Below are positions 10,101 through 18,169 of a stretch of DNA of 64,000 nucleotides, piece by piece. Each line of letters opens with the position of its first letter. Within the stretch, counting starts at the first letter, position 1. This DNA comes from CAXBDP01 sp963974465 (GTDB lineage: Bacteria; Bacteroidota; Bacteroidia; Cytophagales; Cyclobacteriaceae). The position numbers were made by a program, and so were the translations under genes. The stretch is taken from NCBI GenBank assembly GCA_049340005.1, contig JBMPIY010000006.1. One strand, 5' to 3'. Below the pieces are notes generated by a model. The model saw only the letters and a program-made list of their open reading frames with translations. It was not told the DNA's origin and ran no database searches.

Positions 10101-10204
10101 ATATGTTGCGCAAAGAGTTGGAGCCTCCTAAAAAAGATACGACAACTGTAAAAGCAGATACTACTAAAGTAGTGAAGCCGGACACCACCAAAACGGGTAA
10201 TTAA
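7160..10204 (+). CDS. AsmA-like envelope protein
   Basis: A 1014-residue protein anchored by one N-terminal membrane helix (residues 4-27), followed by a long periplasmic beta-rich body and an AsmA C-terminal region (residues about 680-930). AsmA-like proteins (AsmA, TamB, YhdP relatives) are thought to bridge inner and outer membrane and move phospholipids or support outer-membrane assembly; Bacteroidota carry many large paralogues. The first third has the recognisable AsmA start, an N-in helix then DAQVNLNLDQISISG. The tail (from about 960) is Lys/Asp/Ser/Thr-rich and ends in DTT repeats, probably disordered. It is a single-gene unit with divergent TetR upstream. Three GCGGGAGG octamers lie in it (7526, 8556 reverse, 8951). 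Confidence 0.88.
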   Translation: MKKLAIIITSVIAVIFLLLILIPVLFKEQIFNEAKARMEQNLDAQVNLNLDQISISGLRAFPSLSVAIRDLTIVGKGEFEKDTLYTASNTLMHLNLWKIVVDKVPEVNLIRLENPSISVKVLAGGKANYDIYLSDESAETDVAPDETSNPLALKKFEVVNAKFRYDDQDLKFSTFIDGLDATGDGDFTADIFDVRTEALAKKVDMMYDGVSYLSQKEIALDATLGIDLLKNLYQFKENTIRINQFVFSTDGQLVLLEEGVDFDMSFATDQNEFKNLLSLVQGIYNEGFEGLSANGTFDFDAAVKGIYAYDDSRIPSFNFDLAMADGNFKYPDLPSAVEKVNLKVSVVNTDGILENTSVNIPNFSAMLGNNPVTGRLKIANLRDYEMDGQLKAALPLEELMDLFPMEGYALAGDLDLDVKAQGIYDSTRNIIPTIDGLFKLANGSINTPDLPAPIEQLNFTSTILNTSRRLADTRVSIEPFSFTFQGEPLEGKLLLTNLEDYTWDAFIKGNIDLEQMSAFAGLKEGTVLKGKLKGELSTKGKYSDLENERYSQLPTSGKMDLKAFSYVGEDFPEGITIPTAELVFNPTQLSLNDLVMTAGGSDFQGSGYLTNYLSYFLGDDSILKGRFTTQSNYVNLNEWMTAEDPNAPVQPETNLQAFIIPENIDIELVSGITKLDYEKFNLRNIKGVIKVKDGVAQMNNVAFEMLDGKFALNGSYDTKDKVQPAFDFDFAINDMPIKSAFLNLETVQAFAPIARHAEGLFNTSFKISGLLGQDLMPVLTSLDGEGLVKLLNANLQDAPIVDAISKFAKTNLKNMSFKDLILKTEFKDGKLSVQPFNVAWGEYSGVISGSTGFDGSLDYDISLTIPANKFGTTASGFLSNMINRPVNTANEIKLELGMTGTYSQPKISIENRLDQSVASFLGIDTGGRTAGQMMTDTLQSVKDSLTMELKQRSDSLKKVVQDSLKKEADAAKSRALRGLGNMLRKELEPPKKDTTTVKADTTKVVKPDTTKTGN

Positions 10205-10272
10205 CCTCTCGCTTTTTACCATCTTTTAGGGCTTTGATGCTTACCTTTGGTTAACTAAATTTTATTGTTTCG

Positions 10273-10989
10273 ATGAGTAAAAGTTGGGTGATAGGCGATG
10301 TACATGGTTGTGATAAATCTCTGAAAGCACTTGTAGAAGAACGGATTGTGCCGTCAAGAGGTGATGAGCTTATTTTCTTAGGAGATTATATCGATCGCGG
10401 CCCAGGTTCAAGGCAAGTGCTAGATTACATCATTGAGCTTGAGGATACATTTGAAGTGAAGGCTATTATGGGCAATCACGAGATTAGCATGATTGAAGCT
10501 TATCATGGTGAATTTAATATGAAATCGAGCTTTTGGAAAAAACCAAAGAATCATAAAAAACTAGCATGGTTTAGCTACGGTGGAGATAAGGCAATGAAAA
10601 GTTTTGGCGTAGAAGATATCAAGGACATTCCAAAACATTATATCGATTGGCTAGAAAAGCTTCATTATTATATACTCACACCTTCTTTTGCCATGGTGCA
10701 TGCAGGATTCAACTTCGAAATTGAGAATCCTCTAGAAGATAAACATTCGATGCTCTGGATAAGAGATTTTAAAGTTGATAAGGACAAGATTAGAAACCGC
10801 AAAGTAGTACATGGGCATGTGCCAGTTCATTTAGATTTTATAAAAGAGTGTATTGATAGTTCTGCTTATTCTTTTGTGGATTTGGATAATGGTTGCGTGT
10901 ATAATGATCGTCCAGGTCAGGGCAATTTGGTAGCGATGGAACTGGGAAGTTTGGAGCTTAAAGTCCAGCGAAATATTGATATGGATTAG
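10273..10989 (+). CDS. Metallophosphoesterase, PrpA/ApaH-like Ser/Thr phosphatase
   Basis: Calcineurin-like two-metal phosphatase. The metal-binding motifs are in order: GDVHGC at residues 8-13, GDYIDRGPG around residue 37, GNHE around 72, and HGHVPV near 177. At 238 residues it fits the bacterial Ser/Thr protein phosphatase and diadenosine tetraphosphatase subgroup. Target (phosphoprotein or Ap4A) cannot be told from sequence. Its stop codon TAG directly abuts the stop of the convergent VOC gene with no base between them. Confidence 0.88.
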   Translation: MSKSWVIGDVHGCDKSLKALVEERIVPSRGDELIFLGDYIDRGPGSRQVLDYIIELEDTFEVKAIMGNHEISMIEAYHGEFNMKSSFWKKPKNHKKLAWFSYGGDKAMKSFGVEDIKDIPKHYIDWLEKLHYYILTPSFAMVHAGFNFEIENPLEDKHSMLWIRDFKVDKDKIRNRKVVHGHVPVHLDFIKECIDSSAYSFVDLDNGCVYNDRPGQGNLVAMELGSLELKVQRNIDMD

Positions 10990-11379
10990 TTAATCCCAAA
11001 TCCCGTTTGGCACAATCTCTAATACATTGCCGAAAGGATCATCAAAATAAAATGACTTCAAGCCATCTTTCCATTCTTGCACATGCGTAATGGCGATATT
11101 CAAGTCTTTGATTTTTCGATTCCAGCTTTCATATTCGTCCAGGCTTACTTCAAAAGCCAAGTGTTGAGGTCCGTAAGCAAAGTGAGGTGGTAAATTTTCC
11201 TCTGTTTTGGTTACTTCTGGAATAAAGCATAGTAAAACAGAAGTCCCTGCTCTAAAGAATATATGTCTTCCTTCCACCTCGCTTATAAGTGGTAAACCAA
11301 GCTGCCCATTATAAAAATGCTTGGCTTTGGCTAAGTCATCTATATAAAGGCAAGTTTCCTTAATTTGAGTAATTTTCAT
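10990..11379 (-). CDS. VOC/glyoxalase superfamily protein
   Basis: A single 129-residue vicinal-oxygen-chelate module, made of two beta-alpha-beta-beta-beta halves. It has ETCLYIDDLAKAKHFYNGQLGL at the start, an AFEVSLDEYESW strand-helix in the middle and the typical closing FYFDDPFGNVLEI. Proteins like this include glyoxalase I, fosfomycin/bleomycin resistance proteins and extradiol dioxygenases. The candidate metal ligands are His in the middle and Glu in the last motif. The exact reaction is unknown. It lies convergent to the phosphatase gene and about 35 bases downstream of a small hypothetical gene on the same strand, possibly co-transcribed. Confidence 0.85.
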   Translation of the reverse strand: MKITQIKETCLYIDDLAKAKHFYNGQLGLPLISEVEGRHIFFRAGTSVLLCFIPEVTKTEENLPPHFAYGPQHLAFEVSLDEYESWNRKIKDLNIAITHVQEWKDGLKSFYFDDPFGNVLEIVPNGIWD

Positions 11380-11414
11380 GCTTAAAATCAGCGATTTTAG
11401 GCGAAAAAAATGAT

Positions 11415-11651
11415 TTAGGCAATAACTGCGGTAGCAGCTAAAGTTTGTTCTTCGCTTACAAGTTCGAAGTATTTCGCAAACTCAGGTTTTGAAATCAGCT
11501 TGGAAGCTTTATTCCGCCCCCATTGTGAGCATACCTCGTACATGCCATTAAAATTTCGGCCTTCGTAAAGACCACCTTTTCTGAAACCATCTAAGCCACT
11601 TTGAGAGGCTGGCTCCTCAACACACAAATACTTTATCTTAAATTTCGTCAT
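11415..11651 (-). CDS. Small conserved-looking hypothetical protein (78 aa)
   Basis: I do not recognise the family. The start is placed at the ATG of MTKFKIKYLCVEEP rather than at an upstream ATG at 11696, because an AGGA-containing stretch lies just before it and the upstream 15 residues look random. The protein is soluble, with no signal peptide. Its centre is Gly/Tyr-rich (FRKGGLYEGRNFNGMYEVC), followed by a basic Trp-containing stretch and an acidic tail. Two cysteines are present. It lies between the VOC gene and a nucleotidyltransferase on the same strand. Confidence 0.6.
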   Translation of the reverse strand: MTKFKIKYLCVEEPASQSGLDGFRKGGLYEGRNFNGMYEVCSQWGRNKASKLISKPEFAKYFELVSEEQTLAATAVIA

Positions 11652-11722
11652 GACAATTAAATCCTTCTCCCTTATCAAACAGCAATTGGCCTGCAAAGGT
11701 TGAAAAATTATGTCAATATATA

Positions 11723-12727
11723 TTAAGCATTAAAGTTTATTTCCGTATTGTCTCCGATGTTTAAACTATTTGCATGTCCTTTTATGAGAGAGTCATTACC
11801 TATAATTGACTTTTCAAGTACTGTTGAGTTGAGCTCGCTGAAGGAGCCTATGATGCTGTTTCTCACAATCGAATAATTCACAATACTATTATCACCAATG
11901 GCGACATTTGGTCCAATCACAGAGTTTCTGATAATACAATTTGCTCCAATACTTACTGGTGGAATAATGATTGTTTTGGGAAATTTGAGTTTGTTTTTGT
12001 CTTTAAATTCTGGTTTGTTCAGCAAGATGGCATTCGCTTTCAATAGAGAAGCCATTTTCCCACAATCGTACCAATTCTCTACATCATAAGAAATAAGTGA
12101 GGCACGATTCTCAACCATATACATCAATGCATCAGTCAGATGGTATTCTCCTAATGTACGAAGGTTATTCTTAATGGCATGTTCGATCCCATTCAATAAA
12201 AGCGGGAGGTCAGCAATTTTATAAATGCCAACAAGTGCTTGATTAGATTTGGGTATACTTGGTTTTTCAATCAATTTTGAAATAGCACCGTTTTTTTGCA
12301 ATTCTGCCACTCCAAACAAGCCAGGTTCAGCCACTTTTTTTACACCAATTACATTCCCTTTTTTATTGATAAAATTTTCATAATCCATATTGAGGATTGA
12401 GTCTCCAAGAATGATCAGTAACTCTTCATCGTTAATAATTTCGTTCTTTGCCATCCATACTGCATGGCCAATTCCTTCTCTTGGAGATTGATTTACAAAT
12501 CGGACTTTAATATCGCCATCGCTATAATGTTGCTCTACAAAAGCGATGATTTTCTCACTCAGATAACCAACTACCAAAATAAACTCCCGAATTCCTCCAC
12601 CTATTAGCCGATCCATTATATGTGCTAATACTGCCTTACCAGCCACAGGCACTAATGATTTCGGCTGAGTATGTGTATGTGGCCTTAGCCTACTACCGAT
12701 GCCGGCTAGAGGAATTAATGCTTTCAT
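11723..12727 (-). CDS. Sugar-1-phosphate nucleotidyltransferase with left-handed beta-helix tail
   Basis: Transfers a nucleotide to a sugar-1-phosphate to make an NDP-sugar for polysaccharide or glycan synthesis. The catalytic signature L-A-G-I-G-S-R-L-R-P with TQPKSLVPV lies at residues 7-28 of the chosen start (12727). GIGHAVW, LGDS and LIEKP are the other nucleotide-binding and active-site motifs. From about residue 245 a hexapeptide-repeat region follows (IGANCIIRNSVIGPNVAIGD), as in long-form glucose-1-phosphate thymidylyl- or uridylyltransferases. The ATG at 12799 would add 24 residues unlike the family and is rejected. It is not next to other glycan genes, so the sugar is unknown. Confidence 0.87.
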   Translation of the reverse strand: MKALIPLAGIGSRLRPHTHTQPKSLVPVAGKAVLAHIMDRLIGGGIREFILVVGYLSEKIIAFVEQHYSDGDIKVRFVNQSPREGIGHAVWMAKNEIINDEELLIILGDSILNMDYENFINKKGNVIGVKKVAEPGLFGVAELQKNGAISKLIEKPSIPKSNQALVGIYKIADLPLLLNGIEHAIKNNLRTLGEYHLTDALMYMVENRASLISYDVENWYDCGKMASLLKANAILLNKPEFKDKNKLKFPKTIIIPPVSIGANCIIRNSVIGPNVAIGDNSIVNYSIVRNSIIGSFSELNSTVLEKSIIGNDSLIKGHANSLNIGDNTEINFNA

Positions 12728-12831
12728 GGTTTTTGTATTTGTTGAATTGGGCTTGGTTTCCAAATCATTAGACCAAATATAGTAAAAGCATACAATCAAT
12801 TTTGCAATTATACTTTTTCCAAATTGGACAC

Positions 12832-12863
12832 AAAAAAAGCCACCTCTTTCAAGGCAGCTTTTT
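12832..12863 (-). terminator. Terminator downstream of first beta-propeller gene
   Basis: Read on the minus strand, an 8-bp stem (AAGCTGCC against GGTGGCTT, one G-T pair) with an 8-base loop is followed by a run of T. It lies 20 bases after the stop of the gene at 12883-15633. Confidence 0.7.
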
Positions 12864-12882
12864 GATAGATTATTTCGTCATA

Positions 12883-15633
12883 CTATTTATTGTACCAATG
12901 ATCTCTCATGATTTCTGCTGTAGTTTCGTGAGTTTGTCCTCCCGCAGTCAGAATAACTCTGTATGTGCCTTCAGCAGCAGGTTCGGTCACATAATTGATA
13001 TCGCCAAATCGAGCATTTATATCTTCTTCAGACATACCAAACTCTTTCATTCTTTCCATTTGAGCCTTCACTTGTGTGATTTCACGTTCAGTTCTCTCAC
13101 GGCTGATCTGTTGCATTGGCCACATAATCTCGTTAAGACCCTTAGTTTTGGTGCCTGTCATAGAGTATACTTCTCTCGCTCCACGCATAATTTTCACAGT
13201 TACATCACCGCTCGGTACTTGGTTGAGGTGGTATCTAATCATAATGCCATTTGGCTCACTTTCACCTTCAAAATTAGTGTGTGGTGAGTGATTTTCACCA
13301 GTGCTTACCCAACGTACTTTTGGTTTCGTAGGGAATAGATGCGATGCTTTATTTATGTTTTCAGCAGTTAACTCATGCATCCAAGAAATATCAGCGATAA
13401 ATGCACCTCTTCCGTGTGTACCAACTACCAAATCGTATTCACGCGGGTGGATTACAAAATCATGAATTGGATTTGTTGGCATATTGCCCTTCATCTTATT
13501 CCAAATCTTGCCACCATCAATGGAAACATAAATGGCCATTTCAGTACCGACAAATAATAGATTTGGGTTTCTTGGATCTTCTCTTATTACGTTGATTGGT
13601 TCATTTGGAAGATTGGCGCTTATCGAAGTCCAAGTTTTTCCAAAATCAGTCGTTTTGTAAACAAATGGTCTGAAATCATCATTTCTGAAACCTGTGTAAG
13701 TTACATAAGCAGTTCCATTGTAATGGTTAGAAGCAATAACTCTGCTCACCCAATAGCCAGGATTACCTGTGATATTACCATTTAGGTTTTCCCAGTTTTC
13801 GCCATTATCTAAACTTACCCATACATTACCATCATCAGTACCAGCCCATAATTGGCCTCTACGAATGGGAGATTCATCTATGGAAGTAATTGTACCGTAT
13901 TGGATATTACCTGTACCTCCGATTTGCTCGGGAGTAGCAGTGCTCAAGTCTGGGCTAGCGTATTCCCAATTTTCTCCTTTTGTAGTTGATCTTAGAAGTC
14001 TGTTACCAGCATGATACAATACATTAGGGTCGTGGGGAGATAGCATAATAGGTGAATTCCAATTGTATCTCATCTCACGATCGTTGTGACGGATTGATTG
14101 TCTTTCGCCAGTTACTTGATCTACTCTCGAAATTGCGCCAAATTGAGATTCATTGTACAACCAACGGCTGTCTGTAGGATCTACCACATTGTAGAACCCA
14201 TCGCCACCACCTACAGTTTTCCAATCTTCAAGTCTAATATTTCCACCGCTTCTTTTGGTGCTTGGGCCTTTTACAGAGCCATTATCTTGTAATCCACCAT
14301 ACACATTGTATGGGTATTCCATATCTACATTAATAGCATAGAACTGAGCTAGTGGTTTTTCGTCAGGATGATACCAAGTTTTGCCACCATCGTAAGTTAT
14401 TCCCATGCCATGATCATAGCCAAGCATCATGTGAAGTGAGTTATTTGGATCGATCCAAAGTGCATGGTTGTCACCACCAAAGTTGAATGGTCGGTACCAG
14501 TTCTTTCCACCGTCATCAGTAGCCCACATACGTACACCAAGCACAATTACGTGATCTTCGTCATTAGGATCAACACGTAATTGTTGATAGTAGTAACCTG
14601 GACCACCACCAATATCTTCTCCGTCTGGACTTACTTTCGCCCAATTGGAGCCATTATCATTCGATCTCCAAACTTCTACACCTTTTACTCTTCCTTCTGG
14701 AGCAATACCTATTGTCAATTGGCGAAGCCTTTCAGAGTCGCTTACACCATCGATATTTACGTTTTCGATATTGGCGTATACCACATTAGGATTGCTTGCA
14801 GAATAAGCTAACCCTATTCTACCTAAAAAGCCTGTAGGTAGTCCTCCTTCAAGTTTTGTCCAAGTATCACCACCATTTGTGGTTTTGTAAATGCCGCTAC
14901 CTGGACCTCCTTCGTTGAACGTCCAAGGAGTACGGATTTTGTCATAAGCTGCGGCTATGATTGTATTTGGGTCGGTAGGATGCATTACGAAATCCACCAC
15001 ACCGATATGCTTGTTATTTTCAAATACCGCAAGAGATTTTTTCCATGTTTTGCCGCCATCAGTAGTTTTGTAAAGGCCTCTTTCCTCATTATCAGAATAT
15101 AAATGACCTAAAGCTGCAACATACACTACATCTGGGTTGATTGGGTGAACAATAACTCTACCAATATGGCCAGAGTTTGGTAAGCCTACATTAGCCCAAG
15201 TTTTACCGGCGTCTGTAGATTTATAAACACCATCCCCCCAATATGTGCTTCTTGAGTTGTTTGCTTCACCACTACCTATCCAAACTTGGTCTGGATGGCT
15301 TTGAGAAACTGCAACAGCACCAATAGATACTATATCTTCATTATCGAAAATTGGGTAGAAGGAAATGCCATTATTCTCAGTTTTCCACAATCCACCAGAA
15401 CCTGTGGCGGTATAAAAAGTAGTTGGATTGCTTTCCACTACGGCAAAGTCTACATATCGACCACCCTGACGAGTAGGGCCGATTTCACGATAATGAGTTT
15501 TTCCTAGAATTTCAGAGCCTAATTGCTGTGCCGAAGAAATATGCGGCATAGCAAGCCAGCCTGAAGCAAGTACCATCACGACAGCCATAGTCGAGGTAGT
15601 AGCTTGTTTGAGCTTGATAAATATTTTGTTCAT
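12883..15633 (-). CDS. Secreted Asp-box beta-propeller protein (VPS10/sortilin-like, GH74-like fold)
   Basis: A 916-residue exported protein with a signal peptide ending near SSAQQ (residue 36). It is built from many Asp-box (BNR) repeats of the S-x-D-x-G-x-x-W type: STDAGKTW, TTDGGKTW, TTNGGDTW, SNDNGSNW, TDDGGKNW, TYDGGKTW, SLDNGENW, TTDFGKTW and SIDGGKIW. Such repeats form multi-bladed or twin beta-propellers as in sortilin/VPS10 and GH74 proteins. I see no firm glycosidase active site, so a binding or scaffold role in the periplasm or on the surface is as likely as catalysis. A paralogue lies at 21248-24379. No T9SS tail is visible. Confidence 0.87.
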   Translation of the reverse strand: MNKIFIKLKQATTSTMAVVMVLASGWLAMPHISSAQQLGSEILGKTHYREIGPTRQGGRYVDFAVVESNPTTFYTATGSGGLWKTENNGISFYPIFDNEDIVSIGAVAVSQSHPDQVWIGSGEANNSRSTYWGDGVYKSTDAGKTWANVGLPNSGHIGRVIVHPINPDVVYVAALGHLYSDNEERGLYKTTDGGKTWKKSLAVFENNKHIGVVDFVMHPTDPNTIIAAAYDKIRTPWTFNEGGPGSGIYKTTNGGDTWTKLEGGLPTGFLGRIGLAYSASNPNVVYANIENVNIDGVSDSERLRQLTIGIAPEGRVKGVEVWRSNDNGSNWAKVSPDGEDIGGGPGYYYQQLRVDPNDEDHVIVLGVRMWATDDGGKNWYRPFNFGGDNHALWIDPNNSLHMMLGYDHGMGITYDGGKTWYHPDEKPLAQFYAINVDMEYPYNVYGGLQDNGSVKGPSTKRSGGNIRLEDWKTVGGGDGFYNVVDPTDSRWLYNESQFGAISRVDQVTGERQSIRHNDREMRYNWNSPIMLSPHDPNVLYHAGNRLLRSTTKGENWEYASPDLSTATPEQIGGTGNIQYGTITSIDESPIRRGQLWAGTDDGNVWVSLDNGENWENLNGNITGNPGYWVSRVIASNHYNGTAYVTYTGFRNDDFRPFVYKTTDFGKTWTSISANLPNEPINVIREDPRNPNLLFVGTEMAIYVSIDGGKIWNKMKGNMPTNPIHDFVIHPREYDLVVGTHGRGAFIADISWMHELTAENINKASHLFPTKPKVRWVSTGENHSPHTNFEGESEPNGIMIRYHLNQVPSGDVTVKIMRGAREVYSMTGTKTKGLNEIMWPMQQISRERTEREITQVKAQMERMKEFGMSEEDINARFGDINYVTEPAAEGTYRVILTAGGQTHETTAEIMRDHWYNK

Positions 15634-15828
15634 AGTTTTTGAGTGAATTAATTCAAAATCAATTTATGCTTATAATTTATGAGTTCCGAATGTATTTCAT
15701 AGTATTGAATATATCAGGGATAAACGGTCGTTGAGAAATCCGTTTGGGAAACCATTCTTTAAATATTCACTTGTTGGTCATTAGGTTTATGTGTATTTTT
15801 CTAATTCCTTAACCCTAATTCAAGCATT

Positions 15829-16341
15829 ATGAAGTTCTCAATTTTATTCAGTTTAATCTTCTGTGTTTTTAGTTGTCAGACTGCGGTCGTTAATGATGAC
15901 AAGGAAGAAAAGAAGGCTTTGAAAAGGTATGATAGACCCGATGCTTCTATCTTGAGAGGTGTCGAAATTCCGGAAGGAGCTTCATTCTTCTTTTCAAGTG
16001 GACTGGTTGCTCCTGTATTAGATGAGTCAGCTGAAGTTAATACAGGAGAAAGGTACGGCGACACCTATATGCAGTCGGTTGGCATTCTTAATAGAATAAA
16101 AGAGCTGCTTACTGATGCGGATCTTTCCATGTCAGATGTGGTTTACTTACGAGTATACCTTGTGCCTGATAAAGCTAATAACAATGAGGTAGATTGGAGC
16201 GGTTGGTTTAAGGCCTATAGCGAATTTTTTGATAATCCTAAAAATCCAACCAAAGTGGCTCGAACAACAATAGCAATTCACTCCTTGGCAAATCCCGATT
16301 TGCTAATTGAGGTAGAAGCAGTGGCAGTTTATCCAGAATGA
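15829..16341 (+). CDS. RidA/YjgF-family lipoprotein
   Basis: A 170-residue protein with a lipoprotein signal (lipobox CVFSC, Cys at residue 16) joined to a RidA-like domain. The domain starts at RGVEIPEG, contains QSVGILNRIKELL and SMSDVVYLRVYL, and ends with the family's closing region ARTTIAIHSLANPDLLIEVEAVAVYP, including the Arg used by RidA to bind the carboxylate of 2-iminoacids. RidA proteins are normally cytosolic enamine/imine deaminases; a lipid-anchored, exported form is less usual. A TPR lipoprotein gene follows after 37 bases, likely co-transcribed. Confidence 0.85.
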   Translation: MKFSILFSLIFCVFSCQTAVVNDDKEEKKALKRYDRPDASILRGVEIPEGASFFFSSGLVAPVLDESAEVNTGERYGDTYMQSVGILNRIKELLTDADLSMSDVVYLRVYLVPDKANNNEVDWSGWFKAYSEFFDNPKNPTKVARTTIAIHSLANPDLLIEVEAVAVYPE

Positions 16342-16378
16342 TTTTCCAACTATTATAAACTTAACCTATACCAACACT

Positions 16379-17305
16379 ATGAAAACCCTATTTTCTCTAT
16401 TGATTGTAATGATCGTATTGGTTTCTTGTCAGTCGAATGATACAGCTGAAATCCCTGAGGTGATTCCTCAAGCTAGTGAGCCCGATTATGAGGTGATGTC
16501 ACTTTTGGGCGAACCACTCAACCCTCCCGCTGCTCCAGCCGAGGTGGTGAAATCGCGGGAGGATGCACTTGAAGATGCCATCATTTGGCATGGTCGTCGC
16601 CTTGGCTATATGAGTCGTTTCAATGAAGCTATTGAAGTATTCACTACGGGTCTTGAAGATTTTCCAAATTCATACAAACTACTTCGCCATAGAGGACATC
16701 GCTTTGTTTCCGTTCGTAAATTCGATGAAGCAATCGCTGATTTTGAAAAAGCTAAATCATTAATGCCAGCTGAAATTGAAGTGGAGCCTGATGGAAATCC
16801 CAATGCACTTAATATTCCTTTGTCAAACACCCAATTCAATATTCTTTACCACTTAGGTTTGGCATATTACCTCAAAGGAGACTACCAAAATGCAGTGTCT
16901 GCCTATATTGACTGCTTGGAATATTGCGAAAATGACGACTCTGTAATTGCAACCAAGGACTGGTTGTATATGACATACCGTAGAATGGGTGCTGATGACA
17001 AGGCGGCAGAATTGCTTGAAACAATTACAGAAGATATGAACATCATTGAGAACGATTCATATTATAATAGAATGCTGATGTACAAAGGCTTAATGCAGCC
17101 TGAGGAATTGCTTGATATTGAAGCCTCGAACGATCCAGATATGGGAATTTCTCTTGCCACTCAAGGTTATGGTGTTGCCAATTGGTATTTGTACAATGGA
17201 GATGAAGCCAAAGCAAAGGAAATATTGAATTTGGTAGTCAATAGCCCAATATGGGCAGCATTTGGTTATATAGCAGCAGAAGTTGACTTAAGTAAAATGC
17301 AATAA
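16379..17305 (+). CDS. TPR-repeat lipoprotein
   Basis: A 308-residue lipoprotein (lipobox VLVSC at about residue 17) carrying tetratricopeptide repeats from about residue 70 to 200: FNEAIEVFTTGLEDFPNSYKLL, FDEAIADFEKAKSLMP and YQNAVSAYIDCLEYC. TPR proteins serve as protein-binding scaffolds; the partner is unknown. It is the second gene after the RidA-like lipoprotein. It contains two oppositely oriented copies of the iterated octamer (16523-16530 and 16555-16562) 24 bases apart. The gene's terminator is duplicated by the insertion that follows. Confidence 0.85.
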   Translation: MKTLFSLLIVMIVLVSCQSNDTAEIPEVIPQASEPDYEVMSLLGEPLNPPAAPAEVVKSREDALEDAIIWHGRRLGYMSRFNEAIEVFTTGLEDFPNSYKLLRHRGHRFVSVRKFDEAIADFEKAKSLMPAEIEVEPDGNPNALNIPLSNTQFNILYHLGLAYYLKGDYQNAVSAYIDCLEYCENDDSVIATKDWLYMTYRRMGADDKAAELLETITEDMNIIENDSYYNRMLMYKGLMQPEELLDIEASNDPDMGISLATQGYGVANWYLYNGDEAKAKEILNLVVNSPIWAAFGYIAAEVDLSKMQ

Positions 17306-17320
17306 CAAGCGAAGCATTAA

Positions 17321-17357
17321 GAATAGGGACTGGGCAGTATTTGTTCAGTCCTTTTTT
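17321..17357 (+). repeat. Left copy of a 37-bp direct repeat (contains a terminator)
   Basis: This 37-base sequence is identical to 18920-18956. It holds a GGACTG...CAGTCC hairpin followed by a T run (hairpin 17326-17359), that is, the terminator of the TPR gene. The two copies exactly flank the terminal inverted repeats of the element between them, as a target-site duplication would. Confidence 0.85.
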
Positions 17358-17463
17358 TTCCTGACTTGTCCACTTCTGAGTCTTTCAAAAAAATAGGGAT
17401 TGATTTACAGCAAGATATCTCATTTTTTAGTTGGTTTGACCGCATTAATAGGGTCACTGCACA

Positions 17464-17842
17464 CAAGAGTTGTAAAAACAAAGGGGACATCTCAGGCTGT
17501 CCAGATTTAGCGCTATCAAGACAGTCAACGTATAATTCTTAAGCATATCGGCTCTGGCTCAACTGATGAAGAAATTGCCTCCTTACAAGAGATGACCAGG
17601 GTATTTATTACTGATTATACCAAGCAAATGAACCTTTTCAAGGAGTTTCAACCCAATCAAGAGGCCGTATTGGTCAGTCAATGCAGTCCATTTGGGTGTA
17701 TTATAGCTTTTTTTACGATGTATTCAGAGCCCTTCAACATCAACTTGGCTATGCACTGGAAGTGGATGCCTTGTTGAATGATTGGGTCGTGATGAGAATC
17801 TTTGAACCTACCTCTAAACTTCGGTCTATTTCGTTCCGTTGA
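17464..17842 (+). pseudogene. IS1634-family transposase remnant (N-terminal part)
   Basis: Translated pieces are recognisable but broken. One frame reads SQAVQI, a stop, then RYQDSQRIILKHIGSGSTDEEI with a further stretch to DYTKQMNLFKEF. After a frameshift near 17695 a second frame reads FYDVFRALQHQLGYALEVDALLNDWVVMRIFEPTSKLRSI and stops at 17840-17842. The first part matches the usual N-terminus and the second the R-I-x-E-P-T-S-K-L motif region of IS1634/IS4-superfamily transposases. The catalytic DDE domain is missing. Confidence 0.75.
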
Positions 17843-17903
17843 AAAAAAATCCGTGAAATCGATTAATCCCTGCTTGCAGTATTTTCGCTCGTTATCGAAA
17901 GTC

Positions 17904-17997
17904 GGATTGCAAATCCTTTTTATCAGGGGAGTACGACATTTCAAATGTCGAACAGTTGCGGTGGGAGACCCGCAAGGTTTCGAAACCTTGCGGGTCT
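17904..17997. repeat. Cluster of three palindromes (REP-like)
   Basis: Three inverted repeats stand in a row: GGATT-GCA-AATCC at 17904-17916, an 8-bp stem with a one-base loop (CGACATTT/AAATGTCG) at 17934-17950, and a perfect 32-bp palindrome at 17966-17997 built on AGACCCGCAAGGTTTC. The last one is much more GC-rich than its surroundings. They resemble dispersed intergenic palindromes that I believe recur in Cytophagales genomes, but that cannot be confirmed from one window. Confidence 0.75.
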
Positions 17998-18169
17998 TTT
18001 TAAAAAATTGGACATATTTTGGGCATTGATCTTTGGGCAAAATTTTGCGATTTTGAGTCAAATTCCGCTCAATGATCATCGTATTTTTTTGGCCTGGCCG
18101 CACCCTCCATTTTGGGTGGTTTGCTTCGGCTTTGAACTAATTTGGTGAATCCTTTAGGGATAAAAAAAT

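Noticed and set aside
12883..15633. Long open frames on the plus strand opposite the beta-propeller, hydrolase and clpB genes
   Set aside because: They are antisense shadows: translations are low-complexity or Ser/Phe-rich, while the minus-strand frames carry clear domains.
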